DNA of 64,000 bases, taken from contig NZ_LMNS01000010.1 in assembly GCF_001423405.1 (NCBI RefSeq), positions 53,981 through 117,980 on the forward strand, in the 5' to 3' direction. A program made the position numbers and the translations under genes. Position 1 is the stretch's first letter; each line of letters starts with the position of its first letter. Source of the DNA: Methylobacterium sp. Leaf123 (GTDB lineage: Bacteria > Pseudomonadota > Alphaproteobacteria > Rhizobiales > Beijerinckiaceae). Positions 20,710-30,489 of this stretch are shown piece by piece. The notes under the pieces were generated by a model. That model was not told where the DNA came from, made no database searches, and saw only the letters and a list, made by a program, of their open reading frames with translations.

Positions 20710-21798
20710 ATGCCCGCGCCCGCCCACCCCGCCGTCGTCTGCATCCCGGCCCGCAACGAGGCCGAGCGCCTGCCGCGCCTGTTGCGGGCGCTCGCGGCGC
20801 AGGAGGGCTTCTCGGCGGCGTCGCCCCTCAAGGTCGTGGTCGTCAGCAACAACTGCACCGACGGCACGGTCGAGGCGGTGCGCGCCCTCGAGGGCTCGGG
20901 CGCGCTCGACACCCTGGCGCTGCGTCTGATCGAGGCGACCTTCGCCCCGTCCGAGGCCCATGTCGGCACCGCCCGCCGCCGCGCCCTCGATACGGGCGCC
21001 GCGTGGCTGGAGAGCGAGGGCGCGCCGGACGGCGTGCTGCTCACCACCGATGCCGATGCGCGGCTGGCTCCCGGCTGGGTCGCGGCGAACCTGCGCGCCC
21101 TGGAGAACGCCGAGATCGTCGGCGGCCGGCTCCTGATCGACGACGAAGAGGGGGCCGATCCCGCACTCGCCGCCTTCCACGCGCGGGTCGAGCGCTACTG
21201 GTCGGGTGTGCGCGCGCTGGAAGACGCCCTCGATCCGCCGCCGCATGATCCGGCGCCGCGCCACGGCGACCATACCGGCGGAAGTCTCGCGCTTCGGGCC
21301 TCGCTCTACTGCGCCGTCGGCGGCCTGCCGGCGCTGCCCCGCGGCGAGGACAATGCCCTGGTCGCCGCGGTCCAGCGGGCGGGCGGGCGCCTGCGCCACT
21401 GCCCCGACGTGTCGGTGCTCGTCTCCGCCCGCACCGCCGGACGGGCCGAGGGCGGCATGGCGACCGAGATGCTGCGCCGTGCCCGCGTCGTGCGCGAGGG
21501 CGAGGCCTACCGCCTGCCGGTGGCCGCCCACTGGCAGCGGATCATCCGGCGCCGGGCCGCGTTGCGTGGCGCCTATCGCGAGGGCGCCGCGCCGTCTGCC
21601 CTGCACGCGCTCGGGCTCGACGCGGACGACCTCGCCGCCATCGACCCGGCGGCCTGCCCCAACGACATCGCCTTCGTGGAGCGGGCCCATGCCCGCCTCG
21701 ACGCGCGGGACGGCCCCGCGCCGGAATGCAGCCTGGACGAGGCGCTGGCAGCGCTCGAAAATCTCGGTGCGTCTTTGAGGCGCGACCGAGCGGCCTGA
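20710..21798 (+). CDS. Glycosyltransferase family 2 protein
   Basis: A 362-residue GT-A enzyme. VVCIPARNEAERLPRLLRAL opens the nucleotide-binding fold, VVVVSNNCTDGT follows, and TTDADARLAPGWV holds the DXD-type metal-binding site. HGDHTGGSLALRASLY, then a GEDNALV acidic segment, are typical acceptor-side motifs. It follows the GT4 gene by four bases and is surely co-transcribed. A C-terminal ~100-residue helical region has no recognised function. Confidence 0.88.
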   Translation: MPAPAHPAVVCIPARNEAERLPRLLRALAAQEGFSAASPLKVVVVSNNCTDGTVEAVRALEGSGALDTLALRLIEATFAPSEAHVGTARRRALDTGAAWLESEGAPDGVLLTTDADARLAPGWVAANLRALENAEIVGGRLLIDDEEGADPALAAFHARVERYWSGVRALEDALDPPPHDPAPRHGDHTGGSLALRASLYCAVGGLPALPRGEDNALVAAVQRAGGRLRHCPDVSVLVSARTAGRAEGGMATEMLRRARVVREGEAYRLPVAAHWQRIIRRRAALRGAYREGAAPSALHALGLDADDLAAIDPAACPNDIAFVERAHARLDARDGPAPECSLDEALAALENLGASLRRDRAA

Positions 21799-21857
21799 GG
21801 CCGGCCTGTCGTTCCCGTGGTCCTGCCGCCTCGCGCCGCACTTTTCTCGGAGCCCGC

Positions 21858-22907
21858 ATGACGCGTCCGGTCGGCTACTACGTCCACCATCAGGGCGCCG
21901 GACACCTTCAGCGGGCAATCGCGCTCGCGCGGGAACTCGATGGGTTCGGACGGCCCTGCACGCTGATGGGCAGCTTTGCCGGCCTCGACATCTCGGGCGC
22001 GCCGGGCCCCGTCCTCGACCTGCCCGACGACCGCCTCGACCGCAGCTTCGACGGGCAGGACGGCGCGGGGCAGCGGCCCGAATGCTTCCATTACGTGCCG
22101 CTGAACCATCCGGGCATCCGTGCGCGGATGAGCCGGATCGCCGCCTGGGCGGCGGAGCACGATCCGGCGCTGATCGTCGTCGATGTCTCGGCGGAGGTGG
22201 CGCTGCTGGCCCGGCTCCTGTCGGTGCCGAGCCTCGTCGTGCGCCTGTCCGGCACCCGCACGGACCCGCCGCATCTGGAGGCGTTCCGCGCCGCCTCGCG
22301 GCTGCTGGCCCCTTTCCCTGAAGCGCTCGACGGCGGCGACGTGCCGGCCTGGGTGCGCGAAAAGACGGTCTATGGCGGCTTCCTCGACGGGAGCCCGGCG
22401 CGGGCGGTGCCCGAGGAGGATGGGCGCATCGTCGTGGTGTTCGGGCGCGGCGGCGAGGGTGGGCGTCTGGAGAGCCTCGCTGAAGCCGCCAACGCCGTCC
22501 CGGACCGGGCTTGGCACGTCCTCGGGCCGGTGACCGGCGCGGGCGCGGCTCCGAACAACCTGCACCTCCACGGCTGGGTCACGGATGTGCGCCCGCATCT
22601 CGCCCCGGCCTCGCTCGTCATCGGGGGCGCGGGCGATGGGCTCGTCACCGCCGTGGCGGGGCTCGGCAAGCGCTTCATCTGCCTGCCGGAGCCGCGCGCC
22701 TACGACGAGCAGGAGGCCAAGGCGGAAGCGCTGGGGCGGCTCGGCGCGGCGGTCGTCCAGCGCGGCTGGCCGGATCCTGCGGCCTGGGCCACCCTTGTCG
22801 CCCGCGGCCTCGCCCTCGATCCGGACGTGGTTCGGCGCTTCGCCGAGCCCGACGCGCTGGCACGTACGGCGGCGGCGATCGAGACCCTGTGCCGGGATAC
22901 GGGCTGA
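21858..22907 (+). CDS. Glycosyltransferase, GT-B fold (MurG/GT28-like)
   Basis: A 349-residue GT-B protein. GYYVHHQGAGHLQRAIALARELD matches the glycine- and histidine-rich start of the MurG-type N-domain, and the C-domain HGWVTDVRPHLAPASLVIGGAGDGLVTAVAGLGKRFICLPE matches the donor-binding half with its glycine loop. Start ATG 21858, since the frame upstream overlaps the previous gene without a site. It is third in the operon and is followed by a terminator. The likely product is an unusual glycolipid or exopolysaccharide; substrate unknown. Confidence 0.8.
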   Translation: MTRPVGYYVHHQGAGHLQRAIALARELDGFGRPCTLMGSFAGLDISGAPGPVLDLPDDRLDRSFDGQDGAGQRPECFHYVPLNHPGIRARMSRIAAWAAEHDPALIVVDVSAEVALLARLLSVPSLVVRLSGTRTDPPHLEAFRAASRLLAPFPEALDGGDVPAWVREKTVYGGFLDGSPARAVPEEDGRIVVVFGRGGEGGRLESLAEAANAVPDRAWHVLGPVTGAGAAPNNLHLHGWVTDVRPHLAPASLVIGGAGDGLVTAVAGLGKRFICLPEPRAYDEQEAKAEALGRLGAAVVQRGWPDPAAWATLVARGLALDPDVVRRFAEPDALARTAAAIETLCRDTG

Positions 22908-22982
22908 CCGACGCTCAGGCCGGCATCCGCGCGTTTCCTGAGGCACTGCCGGCGCGGGCGCGAAGGTCGCGAGATTCAGGAT

Positions 22983-23017
22983 CGCGGCGGGCAATCACCC
23001 GACCGCCGCGCTTTTTT
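22983..23017 (+). terminator. Intrinsic terminator of the glycosyltransferase operon
   Basis: An 8-bp GC stem (22983-22990 with 23003-23010), a 12-base loop and a run of six Ts (23012-23017), about 75 bases after the third glycosyltransferase gene. It also faces the convergent small gene ending at 23036. Confidence 0.8.
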
Positions 23018-23035
23018 CTTCCGGGGTCGAGCCGA

Positions 23036-23329
23036 TCAGCGCTTGGGCGTGAAGCTCGGATCGCTGATGCGGCGCAGATTTTCCGCGGGCGTCTCCGCCT
23101 CGGTGGCCTCGACCGACTCGATGCTGCCGCCCGCGACTGAATCCCGCCGATCGAAGTCGGAAGCCGTGCGCGCCACCTGAGCCTGCCAGCCCGGATCTTC
23201 CTGAAGCGCGCGCTGGAGATCGGCGGGGCGGGCGACGTCGAGGGGGCTGTCCTGCCCGAAATCCTGTCCGTTGCGATCGGCATGCGCGTTGAAGTCGCGC
23301 AGGGAATCGTGCTTGCGGCTTTCGTCCAT
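23036..23329 (-). CDS. Small hydrophilic protein of unknown function
   Basis: A 97-residue, strongly charged protein without membrane segments (starts MDESRKHDSLRDFNAHADRNGQDFGQ and ends DPSFTPKR). GGAG lies eight bases before ATG 23329, which decides the start against longer frames. Repeated D, Q and R and low hydrophobicity suggest an intrinsically disordered or stress-related protein. Two more small hydrophilic genes follow upstream on the same strand. I do not recognise the family. Confidence 0.65.
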   Translation of the reverse strand: MDESRKHDSLRDFNAHADRNGQDFGQDSPLDVARPADLQRALQEDPGWQAQVARTASDFDRRDSVAGGSIESVEATEAETPAENLRRISDPSFTPKR

Positions 23330-23388
23330 GGCGGTTCTCCTGATGCGGAGCGGATCGTTCCGCTTGGTGTCGGTTCGGCGTGCTGCCC

Positions 23389-23616
23389 TCAATGGGAGCG
23401 GTCGGTGCGGTCGGGGGCATGGCCCGGGCCGCTATGGGCGTGGTGGGCGTCGCGCTCGCCGCCGCCCCCGGACACGCCGGACGTGGAGCCGTTCGTCGGG
23501 CTGCCCGGTGTCGGCCCGTGATCCGACTCGGCGGCAGGCTTCGACCGGTCCTGATGGCTGCTGCCCGGCCCGCCGTGATGACGGTCGGCGTTGGGATGCT
23601 TGCTGGAGGTGCTCAT
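23389..23616 (-). CDS. Small histidine/glycine/serine-rich protein of unknown function
   Basis: A 75-residue low-complexity protein rich in H, G, S and D (SGVSGGGGERDAHHAHSG near the end). Its ATG (23616) directly follows the stop codon of the upstream small gene (TGA ATG), so translation is probably coupled. It is likely disordered; the histidine clusters could bind metal. It may not be a real gene, but the coupling and codon structure favour it. Confidence 0.45.
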   Translation of the reverse strand: MSTSSKHPNADRHHGGPGSSHQDRSKPAAESDHGPTPGSPTNGSTSGVSGGGGERDAHHAHSGPGHAPDRTDRSH

Positions 23617-23799
23617 TCAGCGATCCTGCTGATGACCCTGATGAGTGGTGTTGATCTTCGAATTGCCCGTTTGGCCGATCTTGTCCGGGTCCTTCGTCTG
23701 CGACGAGGCTCGGCCCTGGGTGGTCGCGGTTTCAGGCGTGCTTCCCGGCCCCTTGTCGGAGCGGTTGGCCGGTGGAACGGGCGGGGGCTTGGCGGTCAT
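23617..23799 (-). CDS. Small polar protein of unknown function
   Basis: A 60-residue proline-, threonine- and glutamine-rich peptide (starts MTAKPPPVPPANRSDKGPG and ends THQGHQQDR). GGAG sits six bases before ATG 23799. It has no membrane or folded-domain features. It is first of three collinear small minus-strand genes and abuts the next one with no spacer. Confidence 0.45.
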   Translation of the reverse strand: MTAKPPPVPPANRSDKGPGSTPETATTQGRASSQTKDPDKIGQTGNSKINTTHQGHQQDR

Positions 23800-24150
23800 C
23801 GTGGCTCCGGGGTTCGAAGGGAGAGATGAGTTCCCCGGAGAACCAGCTGCATCTCGAAGAGTTCGCGCCGGATGCCGAAAACTTTTCCGCGATGAGGCGG
23901 ATCATCATGCCGCGTTGCAACAGATATGGCCGGAATGACTGGCGTTACATGTGCGCGCGACCCGTCAATGCTACGCTGGCCGAAGGATGTTGCTTGGAAG
24001 GACCATGGGGCGGGCTGAGCCTACGCGTCCAAATCTGTGACGGCGCGTCGACCGTGACGGGAAACCGATCCGCCTTCGATGGCAGAAATCCGTCGACGGT
24101 CGCCTCCCACGGTGCCCGGAGCACCCTTCGAGATGTCCCCCCAAACTGGC
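23800..24150. other. Non-coding stretch
   Basis: About 350 bases between the small-protein genes and the next glycosyltransferase stop. It probably contains the minus-strand promoter for the small genes; I see no convincing frame, hairpin or repeat. Confidence 0.45.
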
Positions 24151-25023
24151 TCAGAACGGCCGCTCGGGCGGCACGCGCGCGGCGGCGATCTCCTCCGGGC
24201 TCGGGCCGCGCAGCAGGGTGATGTCGGGCTCGCGGCTCTCGCCGATCAGGCCGAGCTGGGCGAAGGCGTCGAGCCAGCCGTCCATGGGCCAGAGCCCGTG
24301 CCGGGCGCGGAAGCGGCGGGCGTTGCGGACGATGTCGGCGAAGTGCTGGAGCGGCGGGTCGCAGGAGAGGTGATGCTGGTGGAAGGCGGGCGGTGCGCCG
24401 GCCAGAAGCACCGGCACGCCGATCTCGGCCGCGCGGAAGGCGAGATCCGTGTCCTCGGCGCCGTAGCCGTCATAGCCCTCGTCGAACCCGCCGAGCCGGT
24501 CGTAGGTCGAGGCGCGCACGGCGAAAGCGAGCGACCAGAACAGGCCGGGATTCTTCGTCTCCGCCACGCCGCTTGCCGGGAAAGTCCGGGCCGGGTGGAG
24601 GAGGCCGGCCTGCAGGAGATCGGCCTCGCGCCAGCCGTCCTGCACCGCGCCCGCGGGCAGGTAGCGGATCGGCCCACAGACGAGACCGTCATGCGCGGCG
24701 GCCGCCGCCGCCAGCGCCGGAACGAGGCCGGCGGAGGGGATGCAATCGACATCGAGGAAAACGAGGATCTCGCCGGAGGCCGCCGCCCGGCCGGCATTGC
24801 GCGCGGCGGCGAGCGGCAGGCCGGCGCTGGGGAAGTCGACCTGTTGCAGCGGGAACGGCGTCGCCGGCAACGGCTCGGGGGCGGGGCCCATCTGGACCAC
24901 GACGCATTCGGCGGGAGCAGGCCCGCGGGCGAGCCCCTCGATCAGTCGGGCGAGATGGGCGTCGCGCCCCTTGTTGAGCGTGACGACGCTGATGGTGCTC
25001 ACAGGCGTTCCGGTCCGGGCCAA
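24151..25023 (-). CDS. Glycosyltransferase family 2 protein (GalNAc-transferase-like C-terminus)
   Basis: A 290-residue GT-A enzyme: ISVVTLNKGRDAHLARLI start, a NAGRAAASGEILVFLDVDCIPS block containing the DVD metal site, and FAVRASTYDRLGGFDEGYDGYGAEDTDLAFRA, the galactosyltransferase-type C-terminal motif with the GxEDTD catalytic acids. The following HQHH segment is unusual and could add metal ligands. It lies just downstream of a PIG-L deacetylase gene on the same strand, suggesting that both modify one glycan. Confidence 0.87.
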   Translation of the reverse strand: MARTGTPVSTISVVTLNKGRDAHLARLIEGLARGPAPAECVVVQMGPAPEPLPATPFPLQQVDFPSAGLPLAAARNAGRAAASGEILVFLDVDCIPSAGLVPALAAAAAAHDGLVCGPIRYLPAGAVQDGWREADLLQAGLLHPARTFPASGVAETKNPGLFWSLAFAVRASTYDRLGGFDEGYDGYGAEDTDLAFRAAEIGVPVLLAGAPPAFHQHHLSCDPPLQHFADIVRNARRFRARHGLWPMDGWLDAFAQLGLIGESREPDITLLRGPSPEEIAAARVPPERPF

Positions 25024-25079
25024 GCTTTACGGGCCTCCCCGTCCTGCCAGCCCCAACCTGAAACGCGGATGAAGGGGGT

Positions 25080-25817
25080 TCAGCGCAGCGCGATGTACCA
25101 CTCGTGCGGGCTGCAGAGCCGGTCGATCATCGCGGGCTGCAACTGGAAGCCGGACGGATCGTCGGTGATCAGCCCGGAGACCTGCGAGGCGTGCGCCTCC
25201 ACCGCCCGGCGTTTGGCCGCGCGCTCGTCCTCCACCGCGAGGCGGTAGCCCTCGGGGGCCGGCCCGACCTCGCGCTCCGGCGGCAGGGTCCAACCCCAGA
25301 CCGGGTAGGCATAGGCCGCGATACCGGGAAGCCGGGCCTGGGCGAGGCCGGCGATGGCGGCCGAGGCGGTGTGATCGCAATGCGGATCGTGCCGCCACGT
25401 CACGAACAGGGCGCGCGCGCCGGCCTCTCGGGCGATCTCGACGATCCGGTCCGCCGCCGCCTCGGCGTCCACGCCCTCGCTCGGCACGCCGCCATCGGGC
25501 AGGCGCAGGAAGTGGACATGCTCGGAGCTCAGTCCGAGTTCGGCCATCGCCGCCACGGTCTCCGCCTCGCGCAGGTCCCGCAGGCGGTCATGCGGATAGG
25601 CCTTGGAATTCGGGTGCGAGCCACAGCCGTTGCTGACGATGACGACGCGGACAGTTCGGCCCTCTCGCACGGCCTGCGCGATGAGTCCGCCGCAGCCGAG
25701 GCTCTCGTCGTCGGGATGGGGTGCGACCACGACGAGGCCGCCCCCGTCCGGGACCAGGGTGGCGAGAGGGGCGACGGGCAGGGCCTTCACGGCTTCGAGG
25801 AAGGCGTCGGCACGCAT
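25080..25817 (-). CDS. PIG-L family N-acetylglucosamine deacetylase-like protein
   Basis: A 245-residue zinc hydrolase of the LmbE/PIG-L family. VVVAPHPDDESLGCGG carries the zinc-binding HPDDE motif, and HDPHCDHTAS carries the HxxH second metal ligands. Family members remove acetyl groups from GlcNAc on glycolipids or thiol cofactors. ATG 25817 is used; a longer frame would run into queC. The glycosyltransferase gene 56 bases downstream suggests a sugar-linked substrate. Confidence 0.9.
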   Translation of the reverse strand: MRADAFLEAVKALPVAPLATLVPDGGGLVVVAPHPDDESLGCGGLIAQAVREGRTVRVVIVSNGCGSHPNSKAYPHDRLRDLREAETVAAMAELGLSSEHVHFLRLPDGGVPSEGVDAEAAADRIVEIAREAGARALFVTWRHDPHCDHTASAAIAGLAQARLPGIAAYAYPVWGWTLPPEREVGPAPEGYRLAVEDERAAKRRAVEAHASQVSGLITDDPSGFQLQPAMIDRLCSPHEWYIALR

Positions 25818-25827
25818 AGGAAGGCTC

Positions 25828-26559
25828 CTATTCCGCTCGCGCGGCGAGATACCGCGAAAATCCCTTGGCGCGCAGGTCGCAGGCCGGGCAGGTGCCGCAG
25901 CCATAGCCCCATTCGTGGCGCGCGCCGCGCTCGCCGAGATAGCAGGTATGGCTCTCCTCGACGACGAGATCCACGAGGGCGCGTCCGCCCAGGCTTTCCG
26001 CCAGCGCCCAGGTCTGCGCCTTGTCGATCCACATCAGGGGCGTGTGCAGCACGAAGCGGCGCTCCATGCCGAGGTTGAGCGCGACCTGCAGCGCCTTGAT
26101 CGTATCGTCGCGGCAATCGGGATAGCCGGAATAATCGGTCTCGCACATGCCGCCGACGATGTGGCGAAGGCCCCGGCGATAGGCGAGCGCGGCGGCGAAG
26201 GTGAGGAAGGCAAGGTTGCGGCCGGGCACGAAGGTGTTGGGCAGGCCGTCACGGGCGAACGCGATCGCGCTGTCGCGGGTCAGCGCCGTGTCGGAAATCT
26301 CGCCGAGTGCGGCAAGCGCCAGCGTGTGATCCGACCCGAGCCGGCGGCCCCAGGCCGGATCGAGGGCGGTCAAGCCGTTCCGCAGGGCTTCGCGCCGGTC
26401 GAGTTCGACCCGGTGGCGCTGGCCGTAATCGAAGCCGAGCGTCTCCACGTGCGGGAAGCGGTCGAGCGCCCAGGCGAGGCAGGTCGCCGAATCCTGGCCG
26501 CCTGAGAACAGCACCAGCGCCCCGGCCTCACCGCCCGCCACGGCCCCGTCCTCCGGCAT
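25828..26559 (-). CDS. queC: 7-cyano-7-deazaguanine synthase QueC
   Basis: A 243-residue ATP-dependent enzyme that converts 7-carboxy-7-deazaguanine to preQ0 in queuosine synthesis. The PP-loop [18 protein letters not shown] is at the N-terminus, and the zinc site is the C-terminal cysteine cluster [16 protein letters not shown] with the earlier CYLG cysteine. ATG 26559 starts two bases after the queD stop, so the two are co-transcribed. The deacetylase gene starts 10 bases downstream and may be in the same operon. Confidence 0.95.
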   Translation of the reverse strand: MPEDGAVAGGEAGALVLFSGGQDSATCLAWALDRFPHVETLGFDYGQRHRVELDRREALRNGLTALDPAWGRRLGSDHTLALAALGEISDTALTRDSAIAFARDGLPNTFVPGRNLAFLTFAAALAYRRGLRHIVGGMCETDYSGYPDCRDDTIKALQVALNLGMERRFVLHTPLMWIDKAQTWALAESLGGRALVDLVVEESHTCYLGERGARHEWGYGCGTCPACDLRAKGFSRYLAARAE

Positions 26560-26561
26560 GG

Positions 26562-26918
26562 TCAGTCGCCCTCGTACTCGGCCCAGGAATAGGGCGTCTC
26601 GAAGATCCGCACGCTGGAAAGCCCCGGAATCGCCGGCTTGGCGCGATGCCAGATCCAGGCCGCGATATGCTCGGCGGTGGGATTCTCCAGCCCCTCGATC
26701 TCGTTGAGGCAATGGTGGTCGAGCCGCTCCAGGAGCGGGGCGAAGGCGCTCTCGATGTCGTAGAAATCGACCACCCAACCGCTCGTCGGATCGACCGCGC
26801 CCGCCACGGTCAGCTCCACGCGGTAGGAATGCCCGTGCATGCGGTGGCAGCGGTGGGTTTGGGGCACGTTCGGCAGGCGGTGGGCCGCCTCGAAGGTGAA
26901 GGCCTGGGTGATCTTCAT
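26562..26918 (-). CDS. queD: 6-carboxy-5,6,7,8-tetrahydropterin synthase QueD
   Basis: A 118-residue PTPS-fold enzyme of queuosine precursor synthesis. Zinc ligands are the histidines in FEAAHRL and [10 protein letters not shown], with the catalytic cysteine in THRCHRMHG. The DHHCLNE and [11 protein letters not shown] motifs are also present. The start ATG 26918 gives the usual [13 protein letters not shown]-terminus; the frame extends further upstream without a site. It is followed immediately by queC. Confidence 0.95.
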   Translation of the reverse strand: MKITQAFTFEAAHRLPNVPQTHRCHRMHGHSYRVELTVAGAVDPTSGWVVDFYDIESAFAPLLERLDHHCLNEIEGLENPTAEHIAAWIWHRAKPAIPGLSSVRIFETPYSWAEYEGD

Positions 26919-27520
26919 CGCGGGATCTTCACGAGGTCCGGAACGGTCCCGCCGCGGACAGCGCAGCGGGTTGATGGCGGCCAGCGGGCGCACCGAGATC
27001 GTGGATATGTCACCAGATCGGCCGAAATGCACCCTCTATCCGGTCTTTGCGGCCGCAAGCCCGCATGCGGTGATCGACCGGCGCGGCCCCTCGAACCAGA
27101 CCTGCCTCATCGCTCGGGGACCGCTCGGATGATTCATTCGAGATCGGGCCTTGGTTCAAGGGGACGGTGAAGCCGGCCTGGAGCGGGCGGTCGCCGATGG
27201 GCGCGTGGCTCGTGACGATGCTCGGCAAGCACCGGGGTCCGTTCGGAACCTGCCAAGGGGCCGAGCCTCATCCGCTTGACCTTGCGAAGAACTGCCGAGG
27301 GCAGGGGGCAGACCTTGGGCGCTCATCCGAAGCGAATGTTTTTCTTCAACCTCTAGCGAGTTTCGGACGGTCGCAGGCATCCCCCATCGCTGAAATCCTC
27401 CAACAGATTGCTTGGGCGTGGGCCGGTCGGTCGCGTCTCGCAAGGGTGCGCATGACGGGCTTGAACCCGCGCGCTTGTTCATAGGCGACATTTTCTGTCG
27501 AAAAACCACCGTCTACAAGA
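26919..27520. other. Non-coding stretch between queD and a chemoreceptor gene
   Basis: About 600 bases. It should hold the divergent promoters of queDC (minus) and the chemoreceptor (plus). The last ~100 bases are clearly richer in A and T than their surroundings. Several short frames on both strands lack any family features or coding-like pattern. Confidence 0.5.
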
Positions 27521-29668
27521 ATGAATATTGAGTCAAACCAAGCGTATTTTAACTTACGCTTAAAATTCATAGCTAAGTATCGAGAGTGGGCTAAGTTCTT
27601 TGGAGAGCGGGCGGCGGTGTCGAATTTCATATCAAGGAGCGTATCCAATAAGCTTGTCGTAATCGCAGGGTCCGTTGTTAGCCTGACCCTCATCGGTTTT
27701 ACAGGCTTGGCCGGATGGAAGGCTGCTGATCGCACAAACACTGAAATCATGACGCTCGCGGGCGAGAAAGCGGCGAGCACGACGGGTCAGGTTTCGGTCC
27801 AACTCACCGAGGCGATGTCGGCGGGCCGATCGCTGGCCGCGACCCTTGCGGGTTTTGCCGAAGGCGGCAGCGCCCGACGCTCTGATGTCGTCGAGGCCAC
27901 CAAGGCGCTTCTGGAGGGCTATCCCAATTTGTTCGGAGCCTGGATCTCCGACACCGTCGATGGTCGCGCCGGAAAGCGATTTGCCGGAACGGACAACAAT
28001 AACGACAAGGGCCTCTTCACCCCATACTGGACGCGAACGGCCTCAGGAAATTTGGAGCTGTCGACCTTCTCGATCGACCCGACCCAGCAATGGTACGCGG
28101 CATCGATTACCGCGGGGAGCGGCCTGCTCATCGAGCCCTATGTGACCGGCAAGGGTGATGTCGTGACCTCGATCACCGTGCCTCTCAAGATCAAGGGGGC
28201 GGTCGTCGGTGCGGCCGGTGTCGATATCAGCCTGCAGAAAATGTCCGATATGGTCGCGGCGCTGCGTCCATTCGAAGGTGGTCGGGTCATGATGCTCTCG
28301 AACGCCGGCAAATGGATCGTCCCCCCGCAGGCCGACCTGCTGATGAAGACCTATGCCGGCATCGGCGAGCAGGAAATCAAGGCGGCCATCGGCGACGGTC
28401 GGATGCGGGTGCTCACCGACGGCTCCGACGGTGCGGTGCGGTTGGTGTATCCCTTCACCGCGCCGGGCATGAATACGACATGGGCGCTTCTGCTCGACGT
28501 GCCCGCCAAGGCGTTCTCTCAGCCGATTTTTTCCCGTGTTCTGGAAACAGCGCTCGGCGGCCTCGTCATCCTCGCCGTCGTGCTGGGCGTGATCTTCGTC
28601 TCGGCTCAGGTTTTGCTCGCGCGCCCGCTCAAACATCTGGTCGGGGCACTCCAGAGAATGGCCAGGGGTGAGATCGACGCGGAGATCAAGGAAGCGGCCC
28701 GCGGCGACGAAATCGGCGCGGTCGGAAAGGCGGTCGAGGGCATCAAGACCATGGTGGCGCGGAAGGCCGCCGAGGAGGCCGAGGTCAAGCGAATCGCCGA
28801 AATCGCTGCCGCGGAGGAGCGCCGCCGCACGATGATCGAACTGGCGGACGGCTTCGAGCGTGCGGTCGGCGGGATCGTCGGGATGGTTTCGTCCTCGGCC
28901 ACCGAATTGCAGGCCACCGCCCAGCAGATGACCGCCACCGCCACCGAGACCGCCTCTCGATCCACCACCGTGGCCGTCGCCGCCGAGGAGGCCGCGGCCA
29001 ACGTGCAGACCGTGGCAGCCGCTGCCGAGGAGTTGGGTTCGTCCGTGGGGGAAATCGGGCGACAAGTCTCCGACTCGGCCCAACTCGCCCAATCGGCGGT
29101 GGGCGAGGCCGACGAGACCGCCACGTTGGTTCGGGCGCTCAGCCAGAACGCGTCCCGCATCGGCGACATGGTCGGGATGATCTCCTCGATCGCCAGCCAA
29201 ACCAACTTGCTGGCGCTCAACGCGACGATCGAGGCGGCTCGCGCCGGCACCGCCGGCCGCGGCTTCGCCGTGGTGGCCTCGGAAGTGAAAGCCTTGGCCG
29301 AGCAGACCGCCAAGGCCACCGAGGAAATCGCGCGTCAGATCGGCGAGGTGCAGGGCGTGACCGGACAGGCTGTGACGGCGATCGGGGACATCACGGTCCG
29401 GATTCGCCAGATCGACGACGTGGCGACCTCGATTGCTGCCGCGGTGGAGCAACAGGGCGCGGCAACCCAGGAGATCGTGCGCAACGTCAGCCAAGCCTCG
29501 ACCGGCACGAACGAGGTGACCGGCAACATCGCCAGCGTCGCGCAGGCGTCGGAGGAGACGGGTGCGGCGGCGAGCCAAGTCCTGTCCGCGGCCTCCGAAC
29601 TGTCCCGCCAGTCGGAGCATCTCGGCGCGGAGGTCGCCCGCTTCCTCGCCACCGTCCGGGCCGCCTGA
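27521..29668 (+). CDS. Methyl-accepting chemotaxis protein with periplasmic Cache-type sensor
   Basis: A 715-residue transmembrane chemoreceptor. A ~43-residue basic cytoplasmic lead, TM1 ([23 protein letters not shown]), a ~270-residue periplasmic double-Cache region ([30 protein letters not shown]), TM2 ([22 protein letters not shown]), HAMP, then the coiled-coil signalling domain with the hairpin tip [20 protein letters not shown]. No pentapeptide CheR tether is seen at the C-terminus. The first ~70 codons are AT-richer than the rest, hinting at a different origin or start for that segment. The ligand is unknown. Confidence 0.93.
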   Translation: MNIESNQAYFNLRLKFIAKYREWAKFFGERAAVSNFISRSVSNKLVVIAGSVVSLTLIGFTGLAGWKAADRTNTEIMTLAGEKAASTTGQVSVQLTEAMSAGRSLAATLAGFAEGGSARRSDVVEATKALLEGYPNLFGAWISDTVDGRAGKRFAGTDNNNDKGLFTPYWTRTASGNLELSTFSIDPTQQWYAASITAGSGLLIEPYVTGKGDVVTSITVPLKIKGAVVGAAGVDISLQKMSDMVAALRPFEGGRVMMLSNAGKWIVPPQADLLMKTYAGIGEQEIKAAIGDGRMRVLTDGSDGAVRLVYPFTAPGMNTTWALLLDVPAKAFSQPIFSRVLETALGGLVILAVVLGVIFVSAQVLLARPLKHLVGALQRMARGEIDAEIKEAARGDEIGAVGKAVEGIKTMVARKAAEEAEVKRIAEIAAAEERRRTMIELADGFERAVGGIVGMVSSSATELQATAQQMTATATETASRSTTVAVAAEEAAANVQTVAAAAEELGSSVGEIGRQVSDSAQLAQSAVGEADETATLVRALSQNASRIGDMVGMISSIASQTNLLALNATIEAARAGTAGRGFAVVASEVKALAEQTAKATEEIARQIGEVQGVTGQAVTAIGDITVRIRQIDDVATSIAAAVEQQGAATQEIVRNVSQASTGTNEVTGNIASVAQASEETGAAASQVLSAASELSRQSEHLGAEVARFLATVRAA

Positions 29669-29808
29669 GCTGCGCTCCGCCGATCGATACGATCGGCCGC
29701 CGCCTCCATGTCCGCTTCTGACCCGACGGGGCGTAGAAGCGGACGCTTCCGAAGGCCGCGATGGGTCGCAAGCCACCCCTCGATCGCCAAGCTGTTCGGG
29801 TCTTGGTT

Positions 29809-29915
29809 CTAGAGCCGTATCCGACCTGATTGCATCAGGCCGGCGTCTCTAGATCCTTGTTTTGACGCGCATTCTTTCGACGAACCGGTCACCACTTCGT
29901 CGGAATGCGCTCTAG
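29809..29915. repeat. Dispersed intergenic palindromic element, copy 1
   Basis: About 107 bases bounded by inverted CTAGAGC/GCTCTAG ends, with internal GCATCAGGCCGGC and GACGCGC segments. A closely similar element lies at 48364-48462, downstream of oxc. Its right-hand CTAG supplies the stop codon of the adjacent minus-strand gene (stop at 29912-29914). Confidence 0.8.
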
Positions 29916-30340
29916 CGTTTACGGATCGGCCGCAGCGGTCCGTTGAAGGGGCCCGGCTTCATGCCGTGTTCCCGGGCGCGCTCCCCGATCAGGGCCTGGC
30001 CGCCGAGCAGGGAGGCGATCGGCGCGGACTGCATCTCGACGCTGTTGAGGGCCCGCCCGATCTGCCGCCCCTCCCACCAGAACTCGGCGAAGAGAGCGGC
30101 GAGAAGGCCGAGCAGCCCCCAGGTCAGGAGATCCCAGCCGAGGATATGGAGGCCGTAGGGCGGCGACAGCGCAGTCCCAAGATACGACAGGCCGAGCGCT
30201 CCCGCGAAGCCGAGGACGAGGATCAGGGGCAGGCGGATGATCAGGCGCCGGTAATGGCGCAGAGCGAGGTTGAGTTCCTCGACGGAGGAGTGATCGAGCC
30301 TGAGTGTCGTGGCATCCGGCGTCGTGGAATCAGGCGTCAT
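29912..30340 (-). CDS. Small inner-membrane protein of unknown function
   Basis: A 142-residue protein with a polar N-terminus, two predicted membrane helices (RLPLILVLGFAGALGLSYL and GWDLLTWGLLGLLAALFAEF) and a charged C-terminus ending PIRKR. ATG 30340 is preceded by AGAGGA at seven bases, which settles the start against a longer upstream frame. The stop codon lies inside a dispersed repeat element, so insertion of that element may have set the present C-terminus. No family recognised. Confidence 0.65.
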   Translation of the reverse strand: MTPDSTTPDATTLRLDHSSVEELNLALRHYRRLIIRLPLILVLGFAGALGLSYLGTALSPPYGLHILGWDLLTWGLLGLLAALFAEFWWEGRQIGRALNSVEMQSAPIASLLGGQALIGERAREHGMKPGPFNGPLRPIRKR

Positions 30341-30489
30341 CGGGCATCCTCTTGGGCCTATGGGGCCGGTCGCACTGGTGCGCGAACGTGGTCGAGAGAG
30401 ATGAAGGATGCAACCGCCGGCCGCATCCATCCGTCCGGCCCAGACGTCATCGTTTGCCGAAGTCGCCTGCCGCCTTCGGGACGAGGCCG

